From assembly GCA_910588335.1 (NCBI GenBank), contig CAJUQV010000001.1, positions 1-64,000 of the forward strand: 64,000 bases of DNA, given 5' to 3'. Below the pieces are notes generated by a model, which searched no databases, was not told where the DNA came from, and saw only the letters and a list, made by a program, of their open reading frames with translations. This document shows positions 43,701 to 52,519 of this stretch, piece by piece. How positions within the stretch are numbered: position 1 is the first letter of the stretch; every line of letters starts with the position of its first letter. The DNA is from an uncultured Ruminiclostridium sp. GTDB taxonomy: Bacteria; Bacillota; Clostridia; Oscillospirales; Ruminococcaceae. A program made the position numbers and the translations under genes.

Positions 43701-46700
43701 ATGGCTAATGCAACAAGCGCTCTCAGACTGAGCGGTATGAACTCCGGTCTCGACACCGAGTCGATAGTTAACGCATTAACGGCTACCACAAAAAACAAGA
43801 TCAATACCAATCAAAGAAAGGTACTTAAGCTACAAGCACAGCAGGACGCTTATCGTTCCCTTATAGCCAGTTTTAACAATCTTAAGAACAAGTATTTCGA
43901 TATTTTGAACGGCAATACCAGTCTTAAATCCACCGGTATGTTCAATTCGTTCAAAAGCACGCTTACCAACGCCGCGGGAACCAACGTAAACGGCGTGAAG
44001 GTTTCCAGTAATGTCAACGCAAATCCCGGCGTGTATGAAGTAAAGGTTCACAAGGTTGCTACTCAGGCAAACATCAAATCCGCCGCGGCGAACGGCAAGC
44101 CTGTTGATCTTTCCAAGTGCACCGATTCCTCCGAAACTTATTCAATGACAGTATCCGTAAACGGAAAATCCAAAAATATCACTTTCAACGGAGGTACGGA
44201 GGACGAAGTCAGGGAACAGATAAACGATCAGCTCTCCGTTTTCGGTACAAAAAACGACGGAAGCAATATTGTTACCCTCGGCTCGGACAATAAGTTCTCC
44301 ACTTCCGACAAATCGGCTGTTGTATCCGCAAGCGCGACAATTTATAAGGATAACCGCAATCTCGGAAATATAAGCAATATGCAGACGGGTAAAAATACCT
44401 TTACCATTACCGTAGGCGACACCACCAAAACCGTTTCTTTCACTACTATTTCTTCGGATTATTTTGACGAAATCTTTGAAGCTGACGGAACAATAAAGGC
44501 GGACGCGGATAAGGATAAGGTAGCCCTCTTTAAGGAAATTGCCCTGAACCAGCGCGACGGCGAGGTTTACGAGGAGTTTAAGGAATGGGAGGAAAACCTT
44601 TCCGACGCGGACAAAAAAGCCTTTGCCGAAAATATGGCGCAGGCAAGATACAACGCCGCTTTGAACGAAGCCAAGGATAAGCTCAACGAAAACGCCAAAA
44701 ACTGCTTGGCCAACGACCTTTTAAAGGATATAAAGGAGCACATCACATTTAAAGAGTCCGACGGAGCAAATCAGGAGTGGGAGGTTGACATGGACCGCCT
44801 TACCGCTGAGGAAAAGGCTATTTTCAACAAGATTGAATCCGATTACAACGCCAAGACCGCAAGCGGTGAGATTTCAACCGACCCCAAGGACGAAAGTTAC
44901 GTTTCCTTTAAAGATTACTTTGAAAAAGAATATACCGATATCGCTAAAGCCGCAACTACACAGGACGACATTGATTCGTACATAGCCAATGACCAAACGG
45001 GTCAGAAACTTAAGGAAAACTACGACAACGAAGTCAAAAAGATTGAAGACAACGTCAAGGCTCAGACGGATAAGGTAATCGAAAAAGAGCAGAAGGCCGT
45101 TTATAACGAACAATTTGAGATTGCCAAGAAAAACGCTTACGACGCCAAGGTGGCAAGCGGCGATATATCGGCGACTGAGGGCGATGAAAATTACGTTTCT
45201 CTTGAGGACTTCAAATACACTGAAGAAGAATTCAAAACTACCGCCGAATACACCGCCTACGAAAATCAGGCTAAGGCTATCGAGGACGACTATAAAAACA
45301 ACGGTATTATCTCCATTGATTTTGATGGTTTAAGTGAAGCCGATAAGGTGGAGCTGTTTGAAGAAGCGGGTCTTTTCAGCGGTAAGAACGAGGAAGACTA
45401 TATTGCCGATTACACCAAGGAAGAGGCGGTATTTGACTTTAACAAGTCCAATATTGAAAATAACTTGGGTGCGCTGACATTTAAAGACGAGCTTTTTAAA
45501 ATGGAAGCGACCGTTGCAGACGACGGCACCATCACTCTTCAGGGCAAGGGCGTATATTCCGGCAATCCCATGGATTTTGCCATAACTCAGTCAGCCGCCA
45601 ATGCGAGCGACTTCGGTCTTGATAAAACCGATACCACAGGTACCACAAGCCAGGTAGACACTAGCTCGAAGCTTGACCAATTGGGTCTTACCGCCGACAG
45701 CGACGGAAAATATAACTTCACCATCAACGGTCATAAATTCTCTTTCAGCGGAGAAACAACCGTTTCTGATATGATGAAGCAGATCAACGCCTCCGACGCG
45801 GGCGTTAAAATGACCTACACAACCCTTACTAACCAGTTTACAATAACATCCAACGAGTACGGCGCAGACGCTAAAATTGACATTGAGGACGGCGATCAAG
45901 GTTTGCTTACCGCTCTCGGATTCACTGCGGGACAGAATTTCACAAAGGGCTCGAACACCGTGCTCACCATCAACGGAGAAACGGTTGAAACCAACTCCAA
46001 CTCATATACCGTAGACGGTACCACATTTACTTTCAGCAAAGCGGCTGAGGGAACCGAGTTCACAAACGAGGTAACCCGCGACTACTCCAAGCCGATAAAC
46101 GCAATAAAGAGCTTTGTGGAAGATTACAATAAGCTGATTGAAGAGGTTTACGGCTACGTTGACGACGAACCCAACAAGGATTACTACTTCCTTACCGATG
46201 ACGACAAGGAGGAAATGGATCTTTCCGAGAGCCAGGAAAAGAAATGGGACGATCTTGCAAAGAAGGGTATTCTTTACAGAGATTCTACTTTGACCGGAAT
46301 AATGTCTAAGCTCAGAAGCATAATCTACAATACTGTAGACGCGGCCGACGGCTCAAAGGTAGGCTTATATACGTTGGGAATCACCACCTCCAGTAACTGG
46401 AACGATCACGGCAAACTGGTACTTGATTCAAAAATATCCGATGAGGAGTTTGAGAACATATTTGCCAAGTATGCGGACGAATTCGGAAAACTCTTTACCG
46501 ATACCGAAAACGGCATTTCCAAACAATTTGAAGACGTTATTGATTCCGCCACCAAAACAACAGGCAAGGCGGGAGAAAGAGGCCTTTTGGTTGAAAAAGC
46601 CGGTGTTTCCGGTACTGCCTCCGCTACCAACAACTCCATCTATAAGCAGATAGAAAGCTTGAAATCAGCTATAACCAAACTTCAGGATCGCTACGAACAA

Positions 46701-46799
46701 CAGCAGGATCGTTATTGGAAAATCTATGCCAACATGGAGACACTGTTGGGCAGCATAAACAGTCAGAATTCCTATATAAACCAGCTTATGGGAATGTAA
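43701..46799 (+). CDS. fliD: Filament cap FliD (HAP2) with a very large insertion
   Basis: 1,032 residues, about twice the usual length. N-terminal D0/D1 (LSGMNSGLDTESIVNALTAT) and C-terminal coiled coil (KSAITKLQDRYEQQQDRYWK, ending SYINQLMGM) are normal, as are the FINGHKFSF-like beta domains. Residues about 252-600 form an extra, highly charged helical region (rich in D, E, K) that contains an internal repeat: DYNAKTASGEISTDPKDESY at 381-400 and AYDAKVASGDISATEGDENY at 479-498, each followed by VS-(F/L)-(K/E)-D-(Y/F). The cap sits at the filament tip, so this insert would be surface-exposed there. Site AAAAAGGAGG overlaps the csrA end. Confidence 0.93.
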   Translation: MANATSALRLSGMNSGLDTESIVNALTATTKNKINTNQRKVLKLQAQQDAYRSLIASFNNLKNKYFDILNGNTSLKSTGMFNSFKSTLTNAAGTNVNGVKVSSNVNANPGVYEVKVHKVATQANIKSAAANGKPVDLSKCTDSSETYSMTVSVNGKSKNITFNGGTEDEVREQINDQLSVFGTKNDGSNIVTLGSDNKFSTSDKSAVVSASATIYKDNRNLGNISNMQTGKNTFTITVGDTTKTVSFTTISSDYFDEIFEADGTIKADADKDKVALFKEIALNQRDGEVYEEFKEWEENLSDADKKAFAENMAQARYNAALNEAKDKLNENAKNCLANDLLKDIKEHITFKESDGANQEWEVDMDRLTAEEKAIFNKIESDYNAKTASGEISTDPKDESYVSFKDYFEKEYTDIAKAATTQDDIDSYIANDQTGQKLKENYDNEVKKIEDNVKAQTDKVIEKEQKAVYNEQFEIAKKNAYDAKVASGDISATEGDENYVSLEDFKYTEEEFKTTAEYTAYENQAKAIEDDYKNNGIISIDFDGLSEADKVELFEEAGLFSGKNEEDYIADYTKEEAVFDFNKSNIENNLGALTFKDELFKMEATVADDGTITLQGKGVYSGNPMDFAITQSAANASDFGLDKTDTTGTTSQVDTSSKLDQLGLTADSDGKYNFTINGHKFSFSGETTVSDMMKQINASDAGVKMTYTTLTNQFTITSNEYGADAKIDIEDGDQGLLTALGFTAGQNFTKGSNTVLTINGETVETNSNSYTVDGTTFTFSKAAEGTEFTNEVTRDYSKPINAIKSFVEDYNKLIEEVYGYVDDEPNKDYYFLTDDDKEEMDLSESQEKKWDDLAKKGILYRDSTLTGIMSKLRSIIYNTVDAADGSKVGLYTLGITTSSNWNDHGKLVLDSKISDEEFENIFAKYADEFGKLFTDTENGISKQFEDVIDSATKTTGKAGERGLLVEKAGVSGTASATNNSIYKQIESLKSAITKLQDRYEQQQDRYWKIYANMETLLGSINSQNSYINQLMGM

Positions 46800-46882
46800 T
46801 TAAGCTAAACAGGTTTTGACCGAAGGGCGGGAGCTGCTGTAAAGAGTCCCTGTTCTTCGTAAATGAAAGGAATATTCATAGT

Positions 46883-47281
46883 ATGAATCCTTATGCAGCG
46901 TACAAAAAACAGTCGGTCACCACAATGACCCCCATCGAGATTGTAATAAAGCTATACAGTGAAACCGAAAGAGAACTGAACAGATCGGTCGTATTTATTA
47001 AAGAAAAAAACTATGAAAGCGCCAACAATGCTCTCAACAAATCTGTCGATCTTATTGCGGCACTGCGTTCGGTGCTTGACGTAAGTCTTCCCATCGGAAA
47101 AAATCTTGACGCGATTTACGACTTTCTGGAAAAACAAATAATTGCGGCAAATGTAAAAAAGGACGTGGAAATAGTCAACTCGCTGCTTCCTATGGTGGCT
47201 GAGCTAAAGGACGCTTTTACCCAAATAGGTGCAATGTCAAAGGACGAGATTGCGGCGCAAAGTCTTCAAGTCTCAAAATAA
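46883..47281 (+). CDS. fliS: Flagellin export chaperone FliS
   Basis: 132 residues, helical bundle. MNPYAAYKKQSVTTMTPIEI followed by VIKLYSETERELNRSVVFI is the family signature: N-terminal Tyr-containing cap, then the first helix. The SANNALNKSVDLIAALRSVL region forms the flagellin-binding helices. Cytoplasmic. Follows fliD as in most Firmicutes. Confidence 0.95.
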   Translation: MNPYAAYKKQSVTTMTPIEIVIKLYSETERELNRSVVFIKEKNYESANNALNKSVDLIAALRSVLDVSLPIGKNLDAIYDFLEKQIIAANVKKDVEIVNSLLPMVAELKDAFTQIGAMSKDEIAAQSLQVSK

Positions 47282-47336
47282 CGGCAGCAAATCCCGATTC
47301 CAAATAACTTGAAAAGTTCAAACATTAACTCAAAAC

Positions 47337-47364
47337 ACAGCCGAACCCTTTCGGCTGTTGTTTT
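47337..47364 (+). terminator. Terminator after fliS
   Basis: ACAGCCGAA and TTCGGCTGT pair around a four-base loop and run into TGTTTT. It may end part of the flagellar transcript, though the next small flagellar gene starts 24 bases later. Confidence 0.65.
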
Positions 47365-47387
47365 GGTTATGGAAAGGAAGAAAACTT

Positions 47388-47879
47388 ATGGAGAATAATA
47401 ATGTAATAAAACTTGCGGAAGAGTTCGCGGAGCTTGAAAAGCTGCTTTTGGAATATAATCGGATCGCCGCCGACGTTATGAAGATAGAAAGCGATGACGT
47501 GGAGATTCTGACCGATAAAATACAGGAAAGAAGCGACCTTGTGGAAGAAATGGATAAGGTAAAAAGCTTTTGCACCGAGCTTATCGACAGCTTTGAAAAG
47601 GAGGACTCTGAGCTCATACGCAGTATGCTGATGGGCACCAACACCAACCGCCGTATAGATGAAAAGCTTTTGCCGCTGCAAAACGCGATCATAAGCCTGC
47701 GTTCGGCACAGATGCAGGCCGCGGAAAGCGACAAGGCGCTCCAGGCGCAGTTTACCTCAAGAGTCAACGAAGCAAAGGAACAGCTTGTGCAGCTTAAAAA
47801 CGATAAGAAAAAAATAGATTATTACTCAAGCATAAATCCCTCCGGCAGCATAGGCGGATCGTTGGACAGCAGCTTCTGA
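47388..47879 (+). CDS. Helical protein in the flagellar chaperone position (FliT-like)
   Basis: 163 residues from MENNNVIKLAEEFAELEKLL, chosen for the AAAGGAAG site eight bases upstream. All helical and charged, with QERSDLVEEMDKVKSFCTEL in a second helix, as in FliT/FlgN-type export chaperones; ends Gly/Ser-rich (NPSGSIGGSLDSSF). It follows fliS, where fliT usually lies. Sequence conservation in this family is low, so the name is not assigned. Confidence 0.65.
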   Translation: MENNNVIKLAEEFAELEKLLLEYNRIAADVMKIESDDVEILTDKIQERSDLVEEMDKVKSFCTELIDSFEKEDSELIRSMLMGTNTNRRIDEKLLPLQNAIISLRSAQMQAAESDKALQAQFTSRVNEAKEQLVQLKNDKKKIDYYSSINPSGSIGGSLDSSF

Positions 47880-47901
47880 TAACGAAAGGAAGCTACGGAA
47901 A

Positions 47902-48696
47902 ATGAAAATTGACTGTCATATTCACGCTTTCCCCGACGGCATAGCGGAAAGAGCCATGAAAAAACTGTCGGATACCGCGGGCTTCCCACACTATTCGTTA
48001 GGTACTGAGGAGGACACAAGGCAGATACTTACCGATTGCGGCATTGATATTGGCGTACTGCTGCCAATTGCCACCAAACCCTCGCAGCAGACGTCCGTAA
48101 ACAACTGGGCATCTCAGGTAAACAATGGCAATATCCTTTCCTTCGGCACGGTGCACCCGGACAACACAGAGTATCTGGACGAGCTTGACCGCATTAAGGC
48201 GCTTGGATTAAAGGGCGTGAAAATACATCCCGATTATCAGGGCTTTTTCCTTTTTGAGGAAAGACTTATACCTTTCTGGAAAAGGTGCACCGAACTAAAG
48301 CTGCCCGTTACGATACACATGGGCTATGATCCCGTTTCCCCTGAAAATCGTCACGCAATGCCACAAGATCTTGTTTTTATACACGAAAAGGTGCCAGATG
48401 TTGATATTATAGCCGCGCATATGGGAGGAATGTTTTGCTGGGAGGCGGTTTTCCGCTATATTTGCGGAGACAGGCATATATGGCTTGACACCGCATTTAC
48501 CAAGGGGTTTTTAGAGCCGAATCTTATGAAAAACCTCATAGAAAAACACGGCGCGGAAAGGGTACTTTTTGCCAGCGACCTGCCATGGCATTTACCCGAT
48601 ATGGAAATGAAAATGATAGAAAATTTGAGTATAAGCGACGACGATAAAGAAAAAATATTTTGGAAAAACGCAGTTGAACTGTTAAATATTGAATAA
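47902..48696 (+). CDS. Amidohydrolase-2 family metal-dependent hydrolase
   Basis: 264 residues, TIM-barrel fold. Metal-binding HxH at the N-terminus (MKIDCHIHAFPDG), VKIHPDYQGF, VTIHMGYDP, IAAHMGG and FASDLPWH supply the further His and Asp ligands. Relatives decarboxylate or hydrolyse small ring carboxylates; the substrate is unknown. No signal peptide. Lies 22 bases after the flagellar operon. Confidence 0.88.
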   Translation: MKIDCHIHAFPDGIAERAMKKLSDTAGFPHYSLGTEEDTRQILTDCGIDIGVLLPIATKPSQQTSVNNWASQVNNGNILSFGTVHPDNTEYLDELDRIKALGLKGVKIHPDYQGFFLFEERLIPFWKRCTELKLPVTIHMGYDPVSPENRHAMPQDLVFIHEKVPDVDIIAAHMGGMFCWEAVFRYICGDRHIWLDTAFTKGFLEPNLMKNLIEKHGAERVLFASDLPWHLPDMEMKMIENLSISDDDKEKIFWKNAVELLNIE

Positions 48697-48720
48697 AAAT
48701 AAAAAAAGGCGGTGATTCCG

Positions 48721-49149
48721 TTGATAAATATCCTCGCGGTGGAAAACAACCAAAAAACCGCGTCATTGATATATTCCGCGCTGTCCGACCAAAGCAGATA
48801 CCATCTGGCGGTGGTTGAATCGGGATATACAGCTATTGAAGCGATAGGACTCAAAAAATTTGAGCTTATTATAATTGACCGCGACCTGAATTTTTTAAGC
48901 GGGATAAAAACCGCGAAAAGCTTGAGAAAAAGGCTGTCCTTTAATATTTCGCCTTTTGTTGTGACATGCGGCAATAAATTAACCGAACCGGAAGCGGATG
49001 AATTTATAAAAACCGGTGTTTTTGACTTCTGGGAACCTCCGCTGAACATTCAGCGGATTAAGCTTACCGTGGACAGCATAGCGGAGGGCTGGCGTTCTCC
49101 AAAGGACAATTTAAAAAACTATTCGGAATATCTGGACAGACTCGGCTGA
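48721..49149 (+). CDS. Degenerate response-regulator receiver domain
   Basis: 142-residue stand-alone receiver fold. TTG start at 48721 chosen because AAAGGCGGTGA lies six bases before it; a GTG nine bases earlier overlaps that site. The acidic pair is replaced (AVENNQKT), the Asp in LIIIDRDL is retained, and the Lys at the end of strand 5 appears to be Glu (FDFWEPPL). It may therefore be a phosphorylation-independent pseudo-receiver. No output domain. Between an amidohydrolase and a WYL regulator, on the same strand. Confidence 0.7.
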   Translation: MINILAVENNQKTASLIYSALSDQSRYHLAVVESGYTAIEAIGLKKFELIIIDRDLNFLSGIKTAKSLRKRLSFNISPFVVTCGNKLTEPEADEFIKTGVFDFWEPPLNIQRIKLTVDSIAEGWRSPKDNLKNYSEYLDRLG

Positions 49150-49166
49150 CAAATAACGGAGAAAAT

Positions 49167-50069
49167 ATGAAGCTTAACCGACTCATAGGAATAATTTCGA
49201 TTCTTCTTCAGAAGGATAAAACGACAATAGCGGAGTTGGCGGAAAAGTTCGAGGTATCCTACCGTACCGTTATAAGAGATATTGAAGCAATAAATATGGC
49301 AGGCATTCCCATAGCCTCGGAAAGAGGTAAAGGGGGCGGCGTATATATAATGAGCAGCTACAAGATAGACCGCACGGTTTTATCCTCCGAGGAAATGCAG
49401 TTTATCCTTACAGGGCTTCAAAGCTTAGACAGCGTAAGCGGCACCAACCGCTATAAACAGCTTATGGACAAGCTTTCGGCGGACAGCGCCGGCATAATCA
49501 AAAGCGGCGATACCGTAATAATAGACCTTTCGGGTTGGGACAAAACGGGACTGTCAAAAAAGATCGAAACGATAAAAGCCGCCATGGAAAACAACGAAAC
49601 AATTTCATTCAGATATTGTGCCCCAAACGGCAGCACCGAACGAGAGATCGAGCCTTATCATCTCATCTTCCAATGGTCGGGCTGGTATGTATGGGGCTAT
49701 TGCCTTTTAAGGAAAGATTACAGAATGTTCAGACTGTCCCGCCTTACCGATTTGAAAAACACGGACACGAAAAGGGAAAAAAGACAGGTTCCGGAATACG
49801 TAAGCGATAAGCTTTACCATTCGCCCGACGAAATAAAGGCGACGGTGAAATTCCATAATTCGGTAAAATGGCGGCTGGCGGACGATTACGAAAACATAGA
49901 TATGAACATAAACGAACACGGAGATATCACTCTAAATCTAACATGGTCGGATACCGAATCCTTTTACAGGTATATCGCTTCCTTTGAGGATAAAGCCGAA
50001 ATAATTGCCCCCGAAGAATACCGAAAGGAGTTTAAAAGCATTATCAAAAAAATATACGACAAGTATTGA
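49167..50069 (+). CDS. YafY-type transcriptional regulator (HTH plus WYL domain)
   Basis: 300 residues. N-terminal winged helix-turn-helix of the HTH_11/DeoR type (LLQKDKTTIAELAEKFEVSY, RTVIRDIEAINMAGIPI), then a WYL ligand-binding domain (ISFRYCAPNGSTEREIEPYH, WYVWGYCLLRKDYRMFRLSR) and a WCX-like C-terminus. WYL proteins sense small ligands or nucleic acids. It heads the cluster of small ligand-binding proteins to 53155 and is the natural candidate for their regulator. Confidence 0.92.
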   Translation: MKLNRLIGIISILLQKDKTTIAELAEKFEVSYRTVIRDIEAINMAGIPIASERGKGGGVYIMSSYKIDRTVLSSEEMQFILTGLQSLDSVSGTNRYKQLMDKLSADSAGIIKSGDTVIIDLSGWDKTGLSKKIETIKAAMENNETISFRYCAPNGSTEREIEPYHLIFQWSGWYVWGYCLLRKDYRMFRLSRLTDLKNTDTKREKRQVPEYVSDKLYHSPDEIKATVKFHNSVKWRLADDYENIDMNINEHGDITLNLTWSDTESFYRYIASFEDKAEIIAPEEYRKEFKSIIKKIYDKY

Positions 50070-50141
50070 AAATGGGACATACAGTTGTCATATTAAAAGT
50101 GCTATAATACTGTTAAATCAAAAGAAAGGATATGGCACAAA

Positions 50142-50598
50142 ATGACTTATGAAACCGTAAATTTAAAGGAAAAAACCGTGGTGGGTCTTTCGGCTCGCAC
50201 AAATAACTCTTCCCCGGAAATGGAAAAGATTATCGGAAGGCTGTGGCAAAAATTTTATTTGCCCGAAATTTGCGCCAACATAAAAAAACAGGGCGAACCA
50301 AAAAGCCTTGGGCATATACACCGATTATGACTCGGACGAAAACGGGGATTATACCGTTGCCGTTATGTGCGAGGTAACGGAAGTCTCGGAATTGCCCCAT
50401 GAAACGGAGGTAAGAAGGATTCCGGCCGGACAATACGCAAAGTTTGTTGTAAAAGGCAATATGCTGACGGCGGTTCGGGAATTCTGGCGGGAGCTTTGGA
50501 ATATGGATTTAAACCGCGCCTTTGTATGCGATTTTGAGGAGTACCAAAACGCGGATCCGGAAAACGCGGAAATACATATGTACATCAGCTTGAAATAA
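50142..50598 (+). pseudogene. GyrI-like effector-binding protein with a one-base frameshift
   Basis: Two overlapping frames add up to one domain of about 151 residues: MTYETVNLKEKTVVGLSART through GEPKSLG in the first, then IYTDYDSDENGDYTVAVMCE through AEIHMYISLK in the second. The switch lies at the GGG of 50310-50312; deleting one G joins them. The combined protein resembles the AraC-type effector-binding/GyrI-like family (integron-associated effector-binding proteins). Ribosome site AAAGGAT. Either a real inactivation or a base-call error in a G run. Confidence 0.8.
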
Positions 50599-50617
50599 AG
50601 AGAGGAAATTTACAACA

Positions 50618-51160
50618 ATGGGACGACCGGTTACAAAAAACGAGCTTTTATCCGCCGCAGAGAGCGGCTATAAGACAATGAACGCGGCAATAGAGGGGTT
50701 AAGCGAAAAAGAAATGTCGGAGCCCTTCAACTTTTTGGAGGACGAAAAAAAGAAGGAAGCTCACTGGAAAAGAGACAAAAACGTACGGGATATACTGATC
50801 CATTTGTACGAATGGCACAGGCTTCTCATAAACTGGGTTGCCGCCAATGAAAAAGGGGGAAATACGCCATTTCTGCCCGAACCCTACAACTGGAAAACCT
50901 ACGGCGAAATGAACGTAAAGCTTTGGGAAAAGCACCAAGGAACGAGTCTTGAGGACGCAAAGCAAATGCTTTCGGAATCTCACGCAGAGGTAATGAAGCT
51001 TGCGGAAAAATTCTCCGAAACCGAGCTGTTCACAAAGGGCGCGTTCAAATGGACAGGCGCAAGCACCTTAGGCTCCTATTTCATAAGCAATACGTCGAGT
51101 CATTACAATTGGGCGATTAAGAAGCTTAAGGCGCATATAAAAAACTGCCGTACCAAATAA
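50618..51160 (+). CDS. ClbS/DfsB-family four-helix-bundle protein
   Basis: 180 residues. Family blocks: PVTKNELLSAAESGYKTMNA, DKNVRDILIHLYEWHRLLIN, PEPYNWKTYGEMNVKLWEKH and GASTLGSYFISNTSSHYNWA. ClbS itself protects cells making colibactin by opening its cyclopropane warhead; DfsB-group relatives in gut Firmicutes are mostly uncharacterised. Cytoplasmic. Between a GyrI-like domain gene and a DUF3795 gene, so a protective or ligand-binding role is plausible. Confidence 0.88.
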   Translation: MGRPVTKNELLSAAESGYKTMNAAIEGLSEKEMSEPFNFLEDEKKKEAHWKRDKNVRDILIHLYEWHRLLINWVAANEKGGNTPFLPEPYNWKTYGEMNVKLWEKHQGTSLEDAKQMLSESHAEVMKLAEKFSETELFTKGAFKWTGASTLGSYFISNTSSHYNWAIKKLKAHIKNCRTK

Positions 51161-51172
51161 AAAGGAGAGGTT

Positions 51173-52051
51173 ATGGAATACAATTTTGATACAATAACCC
51201 CCTGCGGAGGCGACTGTTCGGACTGTGAGCATTTTCTCGGCAAGGAATGTCTCGGATGTCTGACAAACGAGGGGAGTCGGGCCAAGCTTTGGGGAAGCGA
51301 ATGCCTGATATTCGCCTGCTGCAAAAAGCACAAGGTTAGATTCTGCGGCTTGTGCGGTGAATTTCCCTGTAAAGAATCCGACAGAATACGAGAATGGGAT
51401 AAAGATAACATGAACAAGCAAAGACATATGGCGGAAGCTTACGGAAAAAGATGTGAAACAACCAATGTCTATAAATGCTGCCCAAAATTTGAAAACGGCG
51501 ATTTCCTTATCCGCCGCACCCAAATGAGCGATAAGGAGGATTTGCTGAAAGTCTATTCAGACCCGAAGGCGGTGCCTTTTTTCAATTCCGATAACTGTCA
51601 CGGGGACGACTTTTATTACACCACCATTAAGAGAATGGAAGAGGCTTTGTTATTCTGGGAGCAGTCTTATCGGGGCGGCTGGTTTGTACGTTTTTCCGTT
51701 ATTGAAAAAAAAGAGGGAAAAGCTGTGGGTACCGTCGAACTGTTCAGGCGCGGATCCGATAACGCCGAGGACGATGTCGGCAATGGAGACACCTATAACG
51801 GCTGCGGCATTTTAAGGCTTGATCTTAGAAGCGATTATGAAAAAGAAGAGGTTGTTCTTAACATACTTTCCCTGATCATTCTCCCTTCCTATAAACTGTT
51901 CGGCTGTAAAACAATTGCCACCAAGGCGATAAAAAAAGCGGAGGAAAGAATAAGAGCGCTGAAAAAATACGGCTTCCGAGAAAGCTCCAGTAAGCTGAAG
52001 GGCGAGGACGGAAAGGAATATTCCGATTATTTTTCAGTAACCGAAGGTTAA
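51173..52051 (+). CDS. DUF3795 domain fused to a GNAT acetyltransferase-like domain
   Basis: 292 residues. Residues 1-90 are a Cys-rich DUF3795 module (CGGDCSDCEHFLGKECLGCL, ACCKKHKVRFCGLCGEFPCK), a probable metal- or cluster-binding domain. Residues from about 105 read as GNAT: IRRTQMSDKEDLLKVYSDPK, VGTVELFRRG, ILRLDLRSDYEKEEVVLNIL and ALKKYGFRESSSKL. The canonical Q/R-x-x-G-x-G/A acetyl-CoA loop is not obvious, so the enzyme activity is uncertain. Confidence 0.78.
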   Translation: MEYNFDTITPCGGDCSDCEHFLGKECLGCLTNEGSRAKLWGSECLIFACCKKHKVRFCGLCGEFPCKESDRIREWDKDNMNKQRHMAEAYGKRCETTNVYKCCPKFENGDFLIRRTQMSDKEDLLKVYSDPKAVPFFNSDNCHGDDFYYTTIKRMEEALLFWEQSYRGGWFVRFSVIEKKEGKAVGTVELFRRGSDNAEDDVGNGDTYNGCGILRLDLRSDYEKEEVVLNILSLIILPSYKLFGCKTIATKAIKKAEERIRALKKYGFRESSSKLKGEDGKEYSDYFSVTEG

Positions 52052-52066
52052 AATTAAGGAAGCAAT

Positions 52067-52516
52067 ATGAACGAAAATGAAATTCTGAACCGCTGCCTTG
52101 AAACTCTTGAAGGTGCGGTTTTGGTAAACAGTTGGGGGGAACAAGGGTTATTTTACAATCCCGAAAGGCTTCTGAAACGCGGAGTTTATATCTTGACCGT
52201 GAAAAATAAGGACGGAGAAAACGATAAAGGCTCCCGACTTGACCGAGATGGCATATACCGTTTAAATTTAGGCGTTCGTAAAAAAACCTATGAAAAATAT
52301 TTCGGCTGCCTGCCGAAGCGTCCCGCCAAAGGAAAAACGGCCGATACAGGCTATGACTATACCGAAACCGATAAAATAATTCCCCATCCCGTTTACGCGT
52401 GGATGGGGTGGATATGCGTTTTGAATCCTTCGGAAAAGACTTTTGAGGAATTGAAGCCGCTTATATCGGAAGCCTATGAATACGCGAAGGAAAAATACTC
52501 AAAAAGAAAGCGTTAA
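52067..52516 (+). CDS. DUF6194 family protein
   Basis: 149 residues. FYNPERLLKRGVYILTVKNK, DRDGIYRLNLGVRKKTYEKY and IPHPVYAWMGWICVLNPSEK match the DUF6194 pattern as I know it. Cytoplasmic, function not established. Sixteen bases after the DUF3795-GNAT gene and three bases before the next gene, so operonic. Confidence 0.75.
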   Translation: MNENEILNRCLETLEGAVLVNSWGEQGLFYNPERLLKRGVYILTVKNKDGENDKGSRLDRDGIYRLNLGVRKKTYEKYFGCLPKRPAKGKTADTGYDYTETDKIIPHPVYAWMGWICVLNPSEKTFEELKPLISEAYEYAKEKYSKRKR

Positions 52517-52519
52517 AAT

